NCBI GenBank assembly: GCA_027081695.1
Contig: JALWJI010000153.1
Coordinates: 1 to 39,920 of the forward strand
Direction: 5' to 3'
Source of the DNA: Acidilobaceae archaeon
Lineage (GTDB): Archaea > Thermoproteota > Thermoprotei_A > Sulfolobales > Acidilobaceae
Length of the DNA stretch: 39,920 bases
In this document: positions 8,315-16,450 of the stretch, in pieces
Numbering within the stretch: position 1 is the stretch's first letter
Layout: every line of letters starts with the position of its first letter
Translations under genes and position numbers: made by a program
Notes under the pieces: model-generated
The model's input: only the letters and a program-made list of their open reading frames with translations
The model's database searches: none
What the model was told of the DNA's origin: nothing

Positions 8315-8334
8315 GGGATACGAGGTGGAAAGAA

Positions 8335-9042
8335 ATGTCATATGAGGAGAGACCCCCACTTAGAATAGTCATTTCGGATCCAAAGGCCGGAGACAAAGTA
8401 GTAAAGGTAAAGGTAGTAGGAGTAGAGGACATAGAGCTAAAAGACACAATGGTCAAAAGCAAAGATAAAGAAAGAACAGAGCTACCCATAGCAAGAATAA
8501 ATGAAAAACTAGCCGACGAGCTAGGCCTAAAAGAAGTAGGAGTCCTTACACTACGATTCAGGGGAGAAGAAGGAAAACGCACTAATATCAGCTTCAAGGT
8601 AGAGATAAACAACGACGTCCCAGAGAATACAGTACAAGTAAGCATGGAGCTCCTCGGAGAAGTAGCAGGCGATCTAGAAGCAGAGGCTGAAGCCTTCCGG
8701 GCAAAAGCCTGGCAAATCGCTGTGCCCGAAGACGTCGCAATAAAACTTGCAGGGCTACAAATAGGAGAAACCTTCGACGGTAGCTTGATCGGAATGGAAG
8801 GCCTACGCTTCAAAATAAGAGGAGGCTCCGACGCTTCAGGATTCCCAATGCACCCAGGAGTACCGGGAAGCGGAAAGAAGAAAGTACTGCTATCAGGTCC
8901 CCCAGGATACAGGCCGAGGAGAAAAGGAGAGAGAAAGAGAAAAACAGTGAGAGGAAGAGTCATACCAGATCCACGAGGAGAAAGAAGAAAGACCGCTCTA
9001 GCGCAGTTAAACGTAGTGATATACTACGAGAAAGAATCCTAA
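8335..9042 (+). CDS. rps6e: 30S ribosomal protein S6e
   Basis: A 235-residue S6e. The core contains RIVISDPKAGDKVVKVKV near the N-terminus and IGMEGLRFKIRGGSDASGFP around residues 162-181, followed by LSGPPGYRPRRKGERKRK, a basic rRNA-contacting stretch typical of S6e. About 100 residues between the N-terminal segment and the GGSDASGFP core, plus the C-terminal tail, make it longer than the short archaeal S6e form of about 125 residues; longer versions are usual in crenarchaea. The ATG has GAGGTGG seven bases upstream. It heads the large plus-strand translation/transcription block. Confidence 0.95.
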   Translation: MSYEERPPLRIVISDPKAGDKVVKVKVVGVEDIELKDTMVKSKDKERTELPIARINEKLADELGLKEVGVLTLRFRGEEGKRTNISFKVEINNDVPENTVQVSMELLGEVAGDLEAEAEAFRAKAWQIAVPEDVAIKLAGLQIGETFDGSLIGMEGLRFKIRGGSDASGFPMHPGVPGSGKKKVLLSGPPGYRPRRKGERKRKTVRGRVIPDPRGERRKTALAQLNVVIYYEKES

Positions 9043-9170
9043 TTTTCCTATCAAACTCTGGAACCATGATTTTGACAAGTACAGATCCTTGAAACCCGTA
9101 GCTTTATCTCCAGGAAAACCCTATGATTTAAACTCCTAACACTACCATTTCTCTGGATGGGGTGTAGTAA

Positions 9171-10418
9171 TTGACGACAGGAGAAAAAAGACAGCCAGAA
9201 GTCAACATCGGTGTAGTGGGCCACGTAGACCATGGAAAGACAACGCTTGTTCAAGCACTCACAGGAGTATGGACTATGAGGCACAGCGAGGAGATACGCC
9301 GTGGAATGACTATAAAGCTAGGATATGCCGATGGAGAAGTTTGGGAATGTGAAGGATGCGGTTTTCCAGAACGATTCTCGCCAGAACCAGTGTGCGAGTG
9401 TAACCCCGGTGCCTCTCCTATTCTCAGAAGAAGGATCTCCTACGTAGATGCCCCCGGACACGAAATTCTCATGGCCACAATGCTTTCAGGAGCAGCACTA
9501 ATGGATGGAGCTATACTTGTAATAGCAGCGAACGAGCCTTGTCCACAGCCACAGACCAGAGAACACCTTGTTGCCCTCGAGATAATAGGCGTGGACAAAA
9601 TAATAATAGTACAAAACAAAGTTGACGTTGTCTCACCTGAAAGAGCACGTGAGAGCTATAATGAAATCAAAGAATTCGTGAAAGGAACAATAGCAGAAAA
9701 CGCGCCAATAATACCTGTTAGCGCCCTCAAACGCGCCAACATAGACGCCGTACTTGCCGCAATAGAAGAACTTGTACCTACGCCGGAAAGAGACCTAGAG
9801 AGCCCACCTCTTATGTTTATTGCTCGGAGCTTCGATGTAAACAGGCCCGGCACGCCTCCAGAACGACTAGTCGGAGGAGTTATTGGAGGAGGCATAATAC
9901 ACGGAGTCTTCCGCGTCGGACAAGAAATCGAGATTAGACCCGGGTTAATGACAAGGAAACCAGGAGGAAGAATAGAATACGAACCGATATACACTGAAAT
10001 AAGCAGTCTGCGATTCGGTAACATAGAAGTAGAAGAAGCAAAACCAGGAGGACTCGTCGCAATAGGAACCAAGCTAGATCCCGCACTAACAAAATCAGAC
10101 AACCTAGTAGGCAACGCCGTAGGTCTACCCGGAAAACTTCCTCCTACACTCGACCAGGTAAGAGTAGAATTTAAACTACTCGAGAGAGTCGTTGGACTTA
10201 AAGAAGCCGTAAAAGTAGAACCAATCAAAAAAGGAGAAATGCTAATGCTAACAGTAGGAACCTCTATAACACTAGGAATAACTACCAACGTAGGAAGCGA
10301 CTATTTCGAGGCCAAACTGAGAAGACCTATAGTAGCATGGGACGGAGCCCGCATCGCGATCAGCAGGAGGGTACATGGTAGATGGAGACTAGTAGGATGG
10401 GGACATGTCAGACTATAG
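9171..10418 (+). CDS. eif2g: Translation initiation factor aIF2 subunit gamma
   Basis: The GTPase subunit of aIF2, which delivers initiator Met-tRNA to the ribosome. G1 is GHVDHGKTTL (residues 17-26), the switch region holds RGMTIKLGYAD, the zinc ribbon has Cys60, Cys63, Cys75 and Cys77, G3 is DAPGHE (93-98) and G4 is NKVD (149-152). Beta-barrel domains II and III follow; total length 415 is normal. The start is TTG at 9171 after a GGGGTG ribosome-binding site; no ATG or GTG fits. S6e followed by aIF2-gamma is a conserved archaeal pair. Confidence 0.98.
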   Translation: MTTGEKRQPEVNIGVVGHVDHGKTTLVQALTGVWTMRHSEEIRRGMTIKLGYADGEVWECEGCGFPERFSPEPVCECNPGASPILRRRISYVDAPGHEILMATMLSGAALMDGAILVIAANEPCPQPQTREHLVALEIIGVDKIIIVQNKVDVVSPERARESYNEIKEFVKGTIAENAPIIPVSALKRANIDAVLAAIEELVPTPERDLESPPLMFIARSFDVNRPGTPPERLVGGVIGGGIIHGVFRVGQEIEIRPGLMTRKPGGRIEYEPIYTEISSLRFGNIEVEEAKPGGLVAIGTKLDPALTKSDNLVGNAVGLPGKLPPTLDQVRVEFKLLERVVGLKEAVKVEPIKKGEMLMLTVGTSITLGITTNVGSDYFEAKLRRPIVAWDGARIAISRRVHGRWRLVGWGHVRL

Positions 10419-10864
10419 AAGAACCTAGAAACCTGCCATCCAATAAACTACTCGTACTCCTCGACACAAATTTCCTAATATACATGGCCAAAGGCCTTAT
10501 CGTGCCATCACAAATCTTAGAAACACTAGACTACGCATATTGCCTTCTAACTATAGCTCCTGTGAAAAAGGAACTCGAGACACTATCCAAATCAAACAAG
10601 CCTAAACTGGCCCGACTTGCGGCAAGAGCCTTAGAACTTCTCAGCCAGCTAAAAATTACGCTTCTAGATCTCCAGCTTAGTCCCGAGATCAAGGCTGACG
10701 ATGCTATCATACTGGCCGCACAACACCTCAAAAAACTTGGTTTCAACACGCTAATAGCAACCTGCGATAAGAGTATGCGTCGCAGAGCCAGAGCATTGGG
10801 AATCCCTACACTATACTATAGAGAATCAGAAGGAATCCTTGAGACTGACTGGGTTCCAATATAG
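10382..10864 (+). CDS. PIN-domain RNA-processing protein, Fcf1/Utp24-like
   Basis: A 160-residue PIN-domain nuclease. The acidic active-site residues are visible: LLDTNFLIY, VKKELE, KADDAII and IATCDKSMRRRA. The GLIVPSQILE to TLYYRESEG layout matches archaeal Fcf1-like proteins, whose eukaryotic relatives cleave pre-rRNA during small-subunit maturation. The ATG at 10382 has GGAGGG ten bases upstream, inside the aIF2-gamma gene, giving a 37-bp overlap; ATG 10397 is an alternative. Position right after aIF2-gamma is the usual archaeal arrangement and argues for a ribosome-biogenesis role rather than a VapC toxin. Confidence 0.88.
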   Translation: METSRMGTCQTIEEPRNLPSNKLLVLLDTNFLIYMAKGLIVPSQILETLDYAYCLLTIAPVKKELETLSKSNKPKLARLAARALELLSQLKITLLDLQLSPEIKADDAIILAAQHLKKLGFNTLIATCDKSMRRRARALGIPTLYYRESEGILETDWVPI

Positions 10865-10924
10865 TATGCAAGTAAGTAGATAATACATAATTCGATCTAA
10901 AGACTACTTTATCGGAGAAGGGTA

Positions 10925-11713
10925 ATGCAGATGCAACAGGATCCAAAGCCGAGGTTAATTGTACATCCTCTATGCCCCACTAGTAAATCGCTCTTGCTTG
11001 ACCTGTATTCTAATAGCTATTTAGATAGAGTAGATTACGTGTTTCTAGATGATCCAAGATACCTTGACAAAGTAGAAGCATTCCCATGGGCTGTCCCAAT
11101 GCTTATAATCAATGATAACGGGCCTGTCGCAATGGATCCCCTAGATTATGATGAACTCTATGCTATTATAGAAGACTCCTATGACAGAGAAATAAACGAC
11201 GAGGATCAATTCAAAATATCCATACTTTATAGCTCCTATGCTAGTAGCATAAGTCTACTTTATGGTGGCGTAGAACCTCTTATATCGGAGAGTTTCCTAT
11301 ATCCAGCTCTACGTATAAAGATAAGAGACGTAGATTACGACGAGACTGTAAGAAATCTAAAATCCAAGGCGACAAGCATCTATAATAGTTTCAAAGAAAA
11401 AATTGCTCGGGCCCTCGCTATAACAATCGTAAGACACTTCTACTACAGCGGAATAACCGATCCAGACGAGCTGGAAAAATATTCAAAGACCTCTGTAGTT
11501 AATTCAATAATATTCTCTCTAGCTAGTATAGGCCGTGTAAACCTACCGACGCCACCCTATAAACCTGACATGGCTGAATACATCAGCGAGTTTATAGCTA
11601 GAAACCCGAAGGGACTACTAAGGAAAATAGAACGCGAGCACTATTCGATAATCGAGGATAAAGACTACATGAGACTCGTTGAAAAACTCAAGACAAAACA
11701 AAATAAGGAGTAA
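10925..11713 (+). CDS. Thioredoxin-fold-like protein of unknown function
   Basis: A 262-residue protein I cannot name. The first 85 or so residues look like a thioredoxin/glutaredoxin fold: strand LIVHPLCPTSKSLLLDLY with a single Cys (CPTS instead of CxxC), a second strand YVFLDD, and WAVPMLIINDNGP with the Val-Pro that marks the cis-proline loop. The rest (residues 90-262) is mostly helical and unrecognised. The start ATG follows GGAGAAGGG; ATG 10931 is equally possible. It sits between the PIN protein and Rpo7, in a string otherwise made of translation and transcription genes, so a role in ribosome or polymerase biogenesis or redox control is conceivable but unproven. Confidence 0.65.
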   Translation: MQMQQDPKPRLIVHPLCPTSKSLLLDLYSNSYLDRVDYVFLDDPRYLDKVEAFPWAVPMLIINDNGPVAMDPLDYDELYAIIEDSYDREINDEDQFKISILYSSYASSISLLYGGVEPLISESFLYPALRIKIRDVDYDETVRNLKSKATSIYNSFKEKIARALAITIVRHFYYSGITDPDELEKYSKTSVVNSIIFSLASIGRVNLPTPPYKPDMAEYISEFIARNPKGLLRKIEREHYSIIEDKDYMRLVEKLKTKQNKE

Positions 11714-11765
11714 AACGATACGCTTAATTTCACCTAGAACTCCCTGGTTTGAAAGGGTGGAGCGG

Positions 11766-12320
11766 TTGTACAAACTAGTAGAGATAGAAGAATGGATAGG
11801 AATATTGCCAGGAGCATACGAAGAAAATATTACAAACATCGTGTTAGAGGAACTAAGAAATAGGTTAGAAGGCCTAATCGATCCCGAGCTAGGAGTCATA
11901 CTTGCCGTGACAGAGGCATCCATAGTAAGCGACGGCGTTATACTTCCTGTTCCAGGAGACCCACGCATATTCTATAGAGTTAGATACAAGGTGTTATCAT
12001 TCAAGCCTATTCTGCTAGAAGTAGTAAAGGGCATCGTAAGAGAAGCCCGGCAACCAGGTATATTCATAAGTCTCGGGCCCATAGACGGATTCATCCATAA
12101 GAGCCAGATAATGGATGAGCCAGTAGAATATCTACCTGAGAGAAGAGGCTTCAGAGGCGTTCACTCTGGACGCGTCGTCGAGATAGGAGACCACGTCAGG
12201 GCAAGAATAGTACAAATAAGTAAACCAACTAAGAGGACCTCCGGGCTAAGAGTCGCTCTAACAATGCGCCAGCCATATCTAGGAAAAGAACAATGGGTTC
12301 TATCACAGCTCAAAGCATGA
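11766..12320 (+). CDS. rpo7: DNA-directed RNA polymerase subunit Rpo7 (RpoE')
   Basis: The stalk subunit of archaeal RNA polymerase, which with Rpo4 binds nascent RNA. The N-terminal tip domain reads YKLVEIEEWIGILPGAYEEN, then LIDPELGVILAV; the C-terminal S1/OB domain includes GIFISLGPIDGFIHKSQIMD and VRARIVQISK. The frame is open from 11679, but a start there would overlap the previous gene. TTG at 11766 is preferred because GGGTGGAG lies six bases upstream and the product then begins YKLVEIE like its relatives (184 aa). Rpo7 followed by Spt4 is a standard archaeal pair. Confidence 0.95.
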   Translation: MYKLVEIEEWIGILPGAYEENITNIVLEELRNRLEGLIDPELGVILAVTEASIVSDGVILPVPGDPRIFYRVRYKVLSFKPILLEVVKGIVREARQPGIFISLGPIDGFIHKSQIMDEPVEYLPERRGFRGVHSGRVVEIGDHVRARIVQISKPTKRTSGLRVALTMRQPYLGKEQWVLSQLKA

Positions 12321-12340
12321 GATCCTAAGAGGTGGAAGAT

Positions 12341-12583
12341 ATGGCACCTGTAAGAAGAGCCCCGACAAGAAGACCCCCACTAAAAGCATGTAGGAGATGT
12401 GGAGGACTCGTTGACAGAGAGACAAGAGTATGCCCATACTGTGGATCAACCGATTTCACTGATAACTGGGAGGGTATGATTGTTGTCCTAGACCCTGAAA
12501 ACTCGCTAATAGCTAAGGAAACGGGAATCAACAAGAAAGGATACTTCGCAATAAAGGTTGCTGGGAGAGTTGTCAAACGATAA
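12341..12583 (+). CDS. spt4: Transcription elongation factor Spt4 (RpoE'')
   Basis: An 80-residue zinc-ribbon protein that pairs with Spt5 to make RNA polymerase processive. Zinc ligands are CRRCGGLV and CPYCGSTDF (two C-x2-C motifs), followed by the family motif NWEGMIVVLDPENSLIA. The start is ATG 12341, placed by GAGGTGGAAGAT directly upstream; the in-frame GTG at 12332 is part of that ribosome-binding site. Confidence 0.96.
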   Translation: MAPVRRAPTRRPPLKACRRCGGLVDRETRVCPYCGSTDFTDNWEGMIVVLDPENSLIAKETGINKKGYFAIKVAGRVVKR

Positions 12584-13106
12584 AATACCGGTTTTCCAAC
12601 TACCCTTCGAACAAAGACCTGATTTCGCTAGATCAAGAGGATTACTAGTCACAGGAGATTTTACCAAGTACCTCGATCTGAAAGCTCCTACAATCGTCTG
12701 TGTTGGAGACGTTGTCTCCTCCTATTGTATAAGAATCGCAAAGAAGTACAATGGAAAGCTTATACTACTAGTTGATGGAAAAACTAGGAGAACCCAACAT
12801 CTAGGAATACTTGAAGCAAAAGGGATTAAACGGGTCAAAGTAAAGAACCCGCAGTCAACGATAGCAGTAAACGTATACGATCTATTATGCAGTCTTCTTA
12901 GCACTCATCAAGATGAAAGAGTAATAATAGAAGTTCAAGGAGAGGAAGATATGCTCGCCCTACCAGCAATCGCCTGCAGTCCAACTGGAGGAATAGTTGT
13001 TTATGGTATTCCAGGAAAAGGCGCCACAATTATAAGAGTAAATAAATGGATCTCGTATGAAGCGCGATCCAGGTTTCTTTCACTTGTACCCAAACTTGTT
13101 TCTTAA
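12558..13106 (+). CDS. GTP-dependent dephospho-CoA kinase (DUF359)
   Basis: A DUF359 protein of about 180 residues. Members of this family make coenzyme A from dephospho-CoA using GTP in archaea. Visible family motifs are IVCVGDVVSSYC (near residue 45), VQGEEDMLALPAI (near 125) and GGIVVYGIPGKGATIIRVN. The start is uncertain: TTG 12558 and TTG 12570 both overlap the end of spt4. Its place between spt4 and S24e is conserved in archaea, so neighbourhood and sequence agree. Confidence 0.92.
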   Translation: MLGELSNDKIPVFQLPFEQRPDFARSRGLLVTGDFTKYLDLKAPTIVCVGDVVSSYCIRIAKKYNGKLILLVDGKTRRTQHLGILEAKGIKRVKVKNPQSTIAVNVYDLLCSLLSTHQDERVIIEVQGEEDMLALPAIACSPTGGIVVYGIPGKGATIIRVNKWISYEARSRFLSLVPKLVS

Positions 13107-13195
13107 GGGAAAATGCTTCTCTCCGTGATACTTAATACTAATAACTCTTTTAACCATGCAAAACAGTCTGGGATATGGGAGGAGGTATGACGGGA

Positions 13196-13543
13196 ATGAG
13201 CACACAAGCAAACATTAAGAGAATCGACTTCGAAGACGGAGTATGGGCAGAAGTAGTCAGAGACTTCTATAATCCTATAATTAAACGACGCGAGCTAACA
13301 CTCATAATCCACCACGTTCTCAAATCAACGCCTATGAGAATTAACCTAAGACTTGGCATCGCCGAAAAACTAGGAGTAGACCTACAAAGAGTTTATGTTA
13401 GGAGAATAGACTCAGAGTACGGAATCGGACGCTCTAAAGCAATAATCCACATATACGATAGCGTTGACAGAGTCAAAAAGTTCGAGCCAGAATACATAAT
13501 TGACAGAAACGGCGGAATAAACCCGTTCGAGGAAGAAGAATAG
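13196..13543 (+). CDS. rps24e: 30S ribosomal protein S24e
   Basis: A 115-residue S24e with the characteristic NPIIKRRELTLIIHH near the N-terminus and YGIGRSKAIIHIYDS in the second half. ATG 13196 is chosen because GGAGGAGGT lies nine bases upstream; the in-frame ATGs at 13175 and 13187 would overlap that site. It is followed 17 bp later by S27ae, the normal archaeal arrangement. Confidence 0.96.
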   Translation: MSTQANIKRIDFEDGVWAEVVRDFYNPIIKRRELTLIIHHVLKSTPMRINLRLGIAEKLGVDLQRVYVRRIDSEYGIGRSKAIIHIYDSVDRVKKFEPEYIIDRNGGINPFEEEE

Positions 13544-13560
13544 CTATGAGGTGAACAGGT

Positions 13561-13743
13561 ATGGGTAAAAAGAAAGTAAAGGCTGCTGTCAGGCTCCTCT
13601 ACGAGATCGATGTAGACAACTGGACAATAAAGAGAAAGAACAAAATATGCCCCAAGTGCGGTAGTTTTATGGCACACCACCTAAAGCCCGTCGAGAGGTG
13701 GCATTGTGGAAAATGCGGCTACACAGAATTCGTCAAGAAATGA
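13561..13743 (+). CDS. rps27ae: 30S ribosomal protein S27ae
   Basis: A 60-residue zinc-ribbon ribosomal protein. CPKCGSFMAHH and WHCGKCGYTEF give the four zinc-binding cysteines. As usual in archaea there is no ubiquitin fusion. The ATG follows GAGGTGAAC. The 3' end overlaps the start of kae1 by 38 bp. Confidence 0.96.
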   Translation: MGKKKVKAAVRLLYEIDVDNWTIKRKNKICPKCGSFMAHHLKPVERWHCGKCGYTEFVKK

Positions 13744-14767
13744 TAATGAGATAATCATATTAGGAATAGAGAGTACCGCACACACGTTTGGTGTCGGAAT
13801 AGTATCTTCCTCTAAACCATTTATTCTCGCCGATATAAGAAAACGATATACGCCGGAAAAAGGAGGAATTCTTCCCCGAGAAGTCGCCCAATACTTCTCT
13901 ACTGTAGCTTCAGATGCTATACACGAGGCCTTCAGAGTATCCGGTTTTTCTCCTAAAGATCTAAGCGCTGTAGCCGTCGCCCTAGGACCTGGTATGGGAC
14001 CTGCTCTCAGGGTCGGAGCCACAGTTGCACGCGCACTATCCTCTCACCTCAAAATACCCCTCATAGCAGTAAATCATGCCATTGCACACATTGAAATAGC
14101 GCGTTTTCTCACAGGACTCAAAGACCCAATAGTACTATATGTATCGGGAGGGAACACTACCGTAACGGCATATAATCATGGAACATATCGAGTCTTCGGA
14201 GAAACACTAGATATCGCGTTAGGAAACCTCCAAGATACTTTTGCCCGCGAGGTAGGTCTCGCACCTCCATATATAAGAAATGGAAGACACGTAATTGACC
14301 ACTGCGCAGACAATGGATCCTTCCTAGAAGATCTACCATACGTTGTAAAAGGCCAAGATGTCTCTTTCTCAGGTTTACTCACGGCAGCTGTAAGGAAATA
14401 CGAGAAATCCCCAAATCTCCTGCCCGATATATGCTATACCCTTCGAGAAATAGCGTATTCTAGTGTGGTCGAAGTAACTGAAAGAGGACTTGCACATTTA
14501 GGAAAAAAACAAGTAATAGTAACTGGTGGTGTCGCTGCAAGCGATTTTCTAAACGAAAAAGTTGAGATAATGGCGAAGTCGCATGATGCTAGCTTTATAC
14601 GGATCCCTAAAAAATATGCGGGCGATAATGGTGTTATGATAGCCCTCACAGGCCTATTAATGTATAGGCATGGCATTGGTTTCATTGAACCCTCAAAAGC
14701 ATTCATAAAACAACGGTGGAGACTCGATAAGGTGCCAGTGCCATGGTATCCCGACACCCTTGGCTAG
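13706..14767 (+). CDS. kae1: tRNA N6-threonylcarbamoyladenosine synthase subunit Kae1
   Basis: The catalytic subunit of the archaeal KEOPS complex, which transfers threonylcarbamoyl to A37 of ANN-decoding tRNAs. The metal-binding HAIAHIEIA (His124, His128), nucleotide-site LYVSGGNTTVTAY, GGVAAS and GDNGVMIAL are all present. The start is GTG 13706, inside S27ae, supported by GAGGTG five bases upstream; no other ATG, GTG or TTG occurs before the conserved ILGIESTAHTFGVGI, so the overlap seems real and gives a short N-terminal extension (353 aa). It overlaps bud32 by 25 bp. Confidence 0.97.
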   Translation: MENAATQNSSRNDNEIIILGIESTAHTFGVGIVSSSKPFILADIRKRYTPEKGGILPREVAQYFSTVASDAIHEAFRVSGFSPKDLSAVAVALGPGMGPALRVGATVARALSSHLKIPLIAVNHAIAHIEIARFLTGLKDPIVLYVSGGNTTVTAYNHGTYRVFGETLDIALGNLQDTFAREVGLAPPYIRNGRHVIDHCADNGSFLEDLPYVVKGQDVSFSGLLTAAVRKYEKSPNLLPDICYTLREIAYSSVVEVTERGLAHLGKKQVIVTGGVAASDFLNEKVEIMAKSHDASFIRIPKKYAGDNGVMIALTGLLMYRHGIGFIEPSKAFIKQRWRLDKVPVPWYPDTLG

Positions 14768-15450
14768 CCGAAGGAATCCTAGAATACATAAGAAGATACG
14801 AGCTCCTATCTAGAGGCGCAGAGTCGGAACTATATCTAGGATCGTTTCTTGGCCAGAGAGCAGTATTCAAGCTTCGTAGAAGGAAAAAATACATGGATCC
14901 CATGCTAGATAGAAAGATACGTAGAACCAGAACCTTCAAAGAAGCCCGTATAATTCTCCAGGCATACAAAGGAGGAGTCGCCACACCACGATTATTTGGC
15001 TTTTATCCGAGCCTCTATCTTTTAGTCCTCGAATATATTCCAGGGAAACGTATGAAGGATGTAATAGAAGAATCTAGTGATCTCGAATTAATAACACTTC
15101 TCTCAAGAAATGCAGGCTACCAACTAGGACAAGTTCATAGTTCTGGTATCGTACATGGCGACACAACTACGTCCAATTTCATTCTTTACAGGGATCAATT
15201 ATACGTAATAGATTTTGGTTTATCAGATTCCTCGAAAAATGTTGAAGACAGGGCCGTGGATCTTCACTTGTTCAGGAGATCTATAGAGAGTACACACGCT
15301 AAATATTCTGATATTATGTACTCGAGTTTCCTCGAAGGCTATAGGGAGAACATGGGTTCAATAGCAGAAGAAATAATAGAAAAAGCGGAAGAAATCAGGC
15401 TCAGAGGAAGATACATAGAAGAACGCCGTACCGTGTGGAGGGATATATAG
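14743..15450 (+). CDS. bud32: KEOPS kinase/ATPase Bud32
   Basis: A 235-residue minimal kinase-like ATPase that activates Kae1. The catalytic loop is HGDTTTSNFI, the metal-binding motif VIDFGLSD, and the family signature EDRAVDLHLFRRSIESTH follows. The glycine-poor loop LLSRGAESELYLG and KLRRRKKYMDPMLD are typical of Bud32. It is encoded separately from Kae1, not fused as in some methanogens, but overlaps kae1 by 25 bp and is surely co-translated with it. Confidence 0.96.
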   Translation: MVSRHPWLAEGILEYIRRYELLSRGAESELYLGSFLGQRAVFKLRRRKKYMDPMLDRKIRRTRTFKEARIILQAYKGGVATPRLFGFYPSLYLLVLEYIPGKRMKDVIEESSDLELITLLSRNAGYQLGQVHSSGIVHGDTTTSNFILYRDQLYVIDFGLSDSSKNVEDRAVDLHLFRRSIESTHAKYSDIMYSSFLEGYRENMGSIAEEIIEKAEEIRLRGRYIEERRTVWRDI

Positions 15451-16050
15451 TTGGAATGCTTGTATCTGGTAACTGGCAATGAAAACAAATACAAGGAGGC
15501 CTCAGAAATTCTCTCCGAGTATGGTATAAAGCTCTGTATGGCCAATATAGACAAATTAGAGATACAGAGTCCTAGACTTGAAGATATAGCACTCTTTGCA
15601 GCACGGATAGCGTTTTCCCAGTTGAAGAAACCATTAATCGTAGATGACTCAGGACTCTTCATTAATTCGCTTAAAGGATTTCCCGGACCCTATAGTAGCT
15701 ATGTTTACAAAACAATAGGATATGAAGGCATTCTAAAACTAATGTCCGATAAAGATAATAGACGTGCATGCTTTAAGACAGTAGCAGTACTTGTCTACCC
15801 GCCAATCGAAAAAATATTCGTCGGAGAAACCTGTGGATTTATAACAAATTCTCCTAGAGGAAGTGGAGGATTCGGTTTCGACCCAATATTTGTACCCGAA
15901 GGATCTAATCAAACCTATGCGGAGATGGGCATAGAAGAGAAAAACACTATATCTCATCGGGGAAAAGCCTTTAGAAAGCTAGGTCACTGGCTTGCCAAGA
16001 ACCTTTTTGGCTTTAAAGGAAATAACCCCGAGAACAACATAACAATATAA
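15451..16050 (+). CDS. XTP/dITP diphosphatase (RdgB/HAM1 family)
   Basis: A 199-residue house-cleaning enzyme that hydrolyses dITP, XTP and related non-canonical nucleotides. Motifs: VTGNENKYKEA at the N-terminus, DDSGLFINSLKGFPGPYSSY in the middle, and GSGGFGFDPIFVPEG, then SHRGKAFRKL. The start is a TTG immediately after the bud32 stop (no gap), so it is translationally coupled to it. It is the last protein gene of the S6e-to-RdgB block; tRNA-Leu follows 12 bp downstream. Confidence 0.95.
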   Translation: MECLYLVTGNENKYKEASEILSEYGIKLCMANIDKLEIQSPRLEDIALFAARIAFSQLKKPLIVDDSGLFINSLKGFPGPYSSYVYKTIGYEGILKLMSDKDNRRACFKTVAVLVYPPIEKIFVGETCGFITNSPRGSGGFGFDPIFVPEGSNQTYAEMGIEEKNTISHRGKAFRKLGHWLAKNLFGFKGNNPENNITI

Positions 16051-16062
16051 TGCATGTCTCGT

Positions 16063-16150
16063 GCGGGGGTGCCCGAGCCAGGGCGAAGGGGGCGGGCTCA
16101 AGACCCGTTGGCGTAGGCCGGCGTGGGTTCAAATCCCACCCCCCGCACCA
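16063..16150 (+). tRNA. tRNA-Leu (CAA)
   Basis: An 88-nt class II tRNA. The acceptor stem GCGGGGG pairs with CCCCCGC; the anticodon stem-loop is GCGGG-CTCAAGA-CCCGT, giving anticodon CAA at 16099-16101; a long variable arm follows; the T arm is GTGGG-TTCAAAT-CCCAC. CCA is encoded (16148-16150) and there is no intron. A TTCTTTTC stretch about 10 bp downstream may be the terminator. Confidence 0.97.
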
Positions 16151-16242
16151 TCCTATGCTGGTTCTTTTCTATCACAATCTATGAATCAAGCGACATTGAC
16201 TAATACAGAATGATTCTAGTTAATGAGATAAAAGAGGAATAT

Positions 16243-16319
16243 TGGTGGACCGGCCGGGATTTGAACCCGGGGCCTCCCGGATGCCAACCGGGCGCTCTTC
16301 CAGGCTGAGCTACCGGCCC
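16243..16319 (-). tRNA. tRNA-Ala (GGC)
   Basis: A 77-nt tRNA on the minus strand. The acceptor GGGCCGG pairs with CCGGTCC (one G-U); the anticodon stem-loop is CCCGG-TTGGCAT-CCGGG, anticodon GGC (plus-strand 16283-16285); the T arm is CCGGG-TTCAAAT-CCCGG. CCA is encoded and there is no intron. Confidence 0.97.
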
Positions 16320-16450
16320 GATCGCGCTAGCTAGCCATAATCATATGTCAATCTCCTTAGAGATATTAAGTTTTTCCAAGTTAGAGCGTGTCTAATCCCT
16401 TATTACATCTCTTCACTACCACAGTTTCTTCTGGATCAGGTGAAGAAGGC

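Noticed and set aside
8268..8963. 231-aa minus-strand frame over S6e
   Set aside because: Antisense shadow of a ribosomal protein; Ser/Pro-rich translation without family features.
9043..9170. Possible C/D-box small RNA between S6e and aIF2-gamma
   Set aside because: I looked for RTGATGA and CTGA boxes in proper order on both strands and did not find a convincing set.
10382..10864. PIN-domain protein as a VapC toxin
   Set aside because: No antitoxin gene is adjacent, and its place after aIF2-gamma and its length match the Fcf1-like ribosome-processing group.
16151..16450. Replication origin next to orc1/cdc6
   Set aside because: The space holds tRNA-Ala and a promoter only; I find no dyad plus G-string box there.
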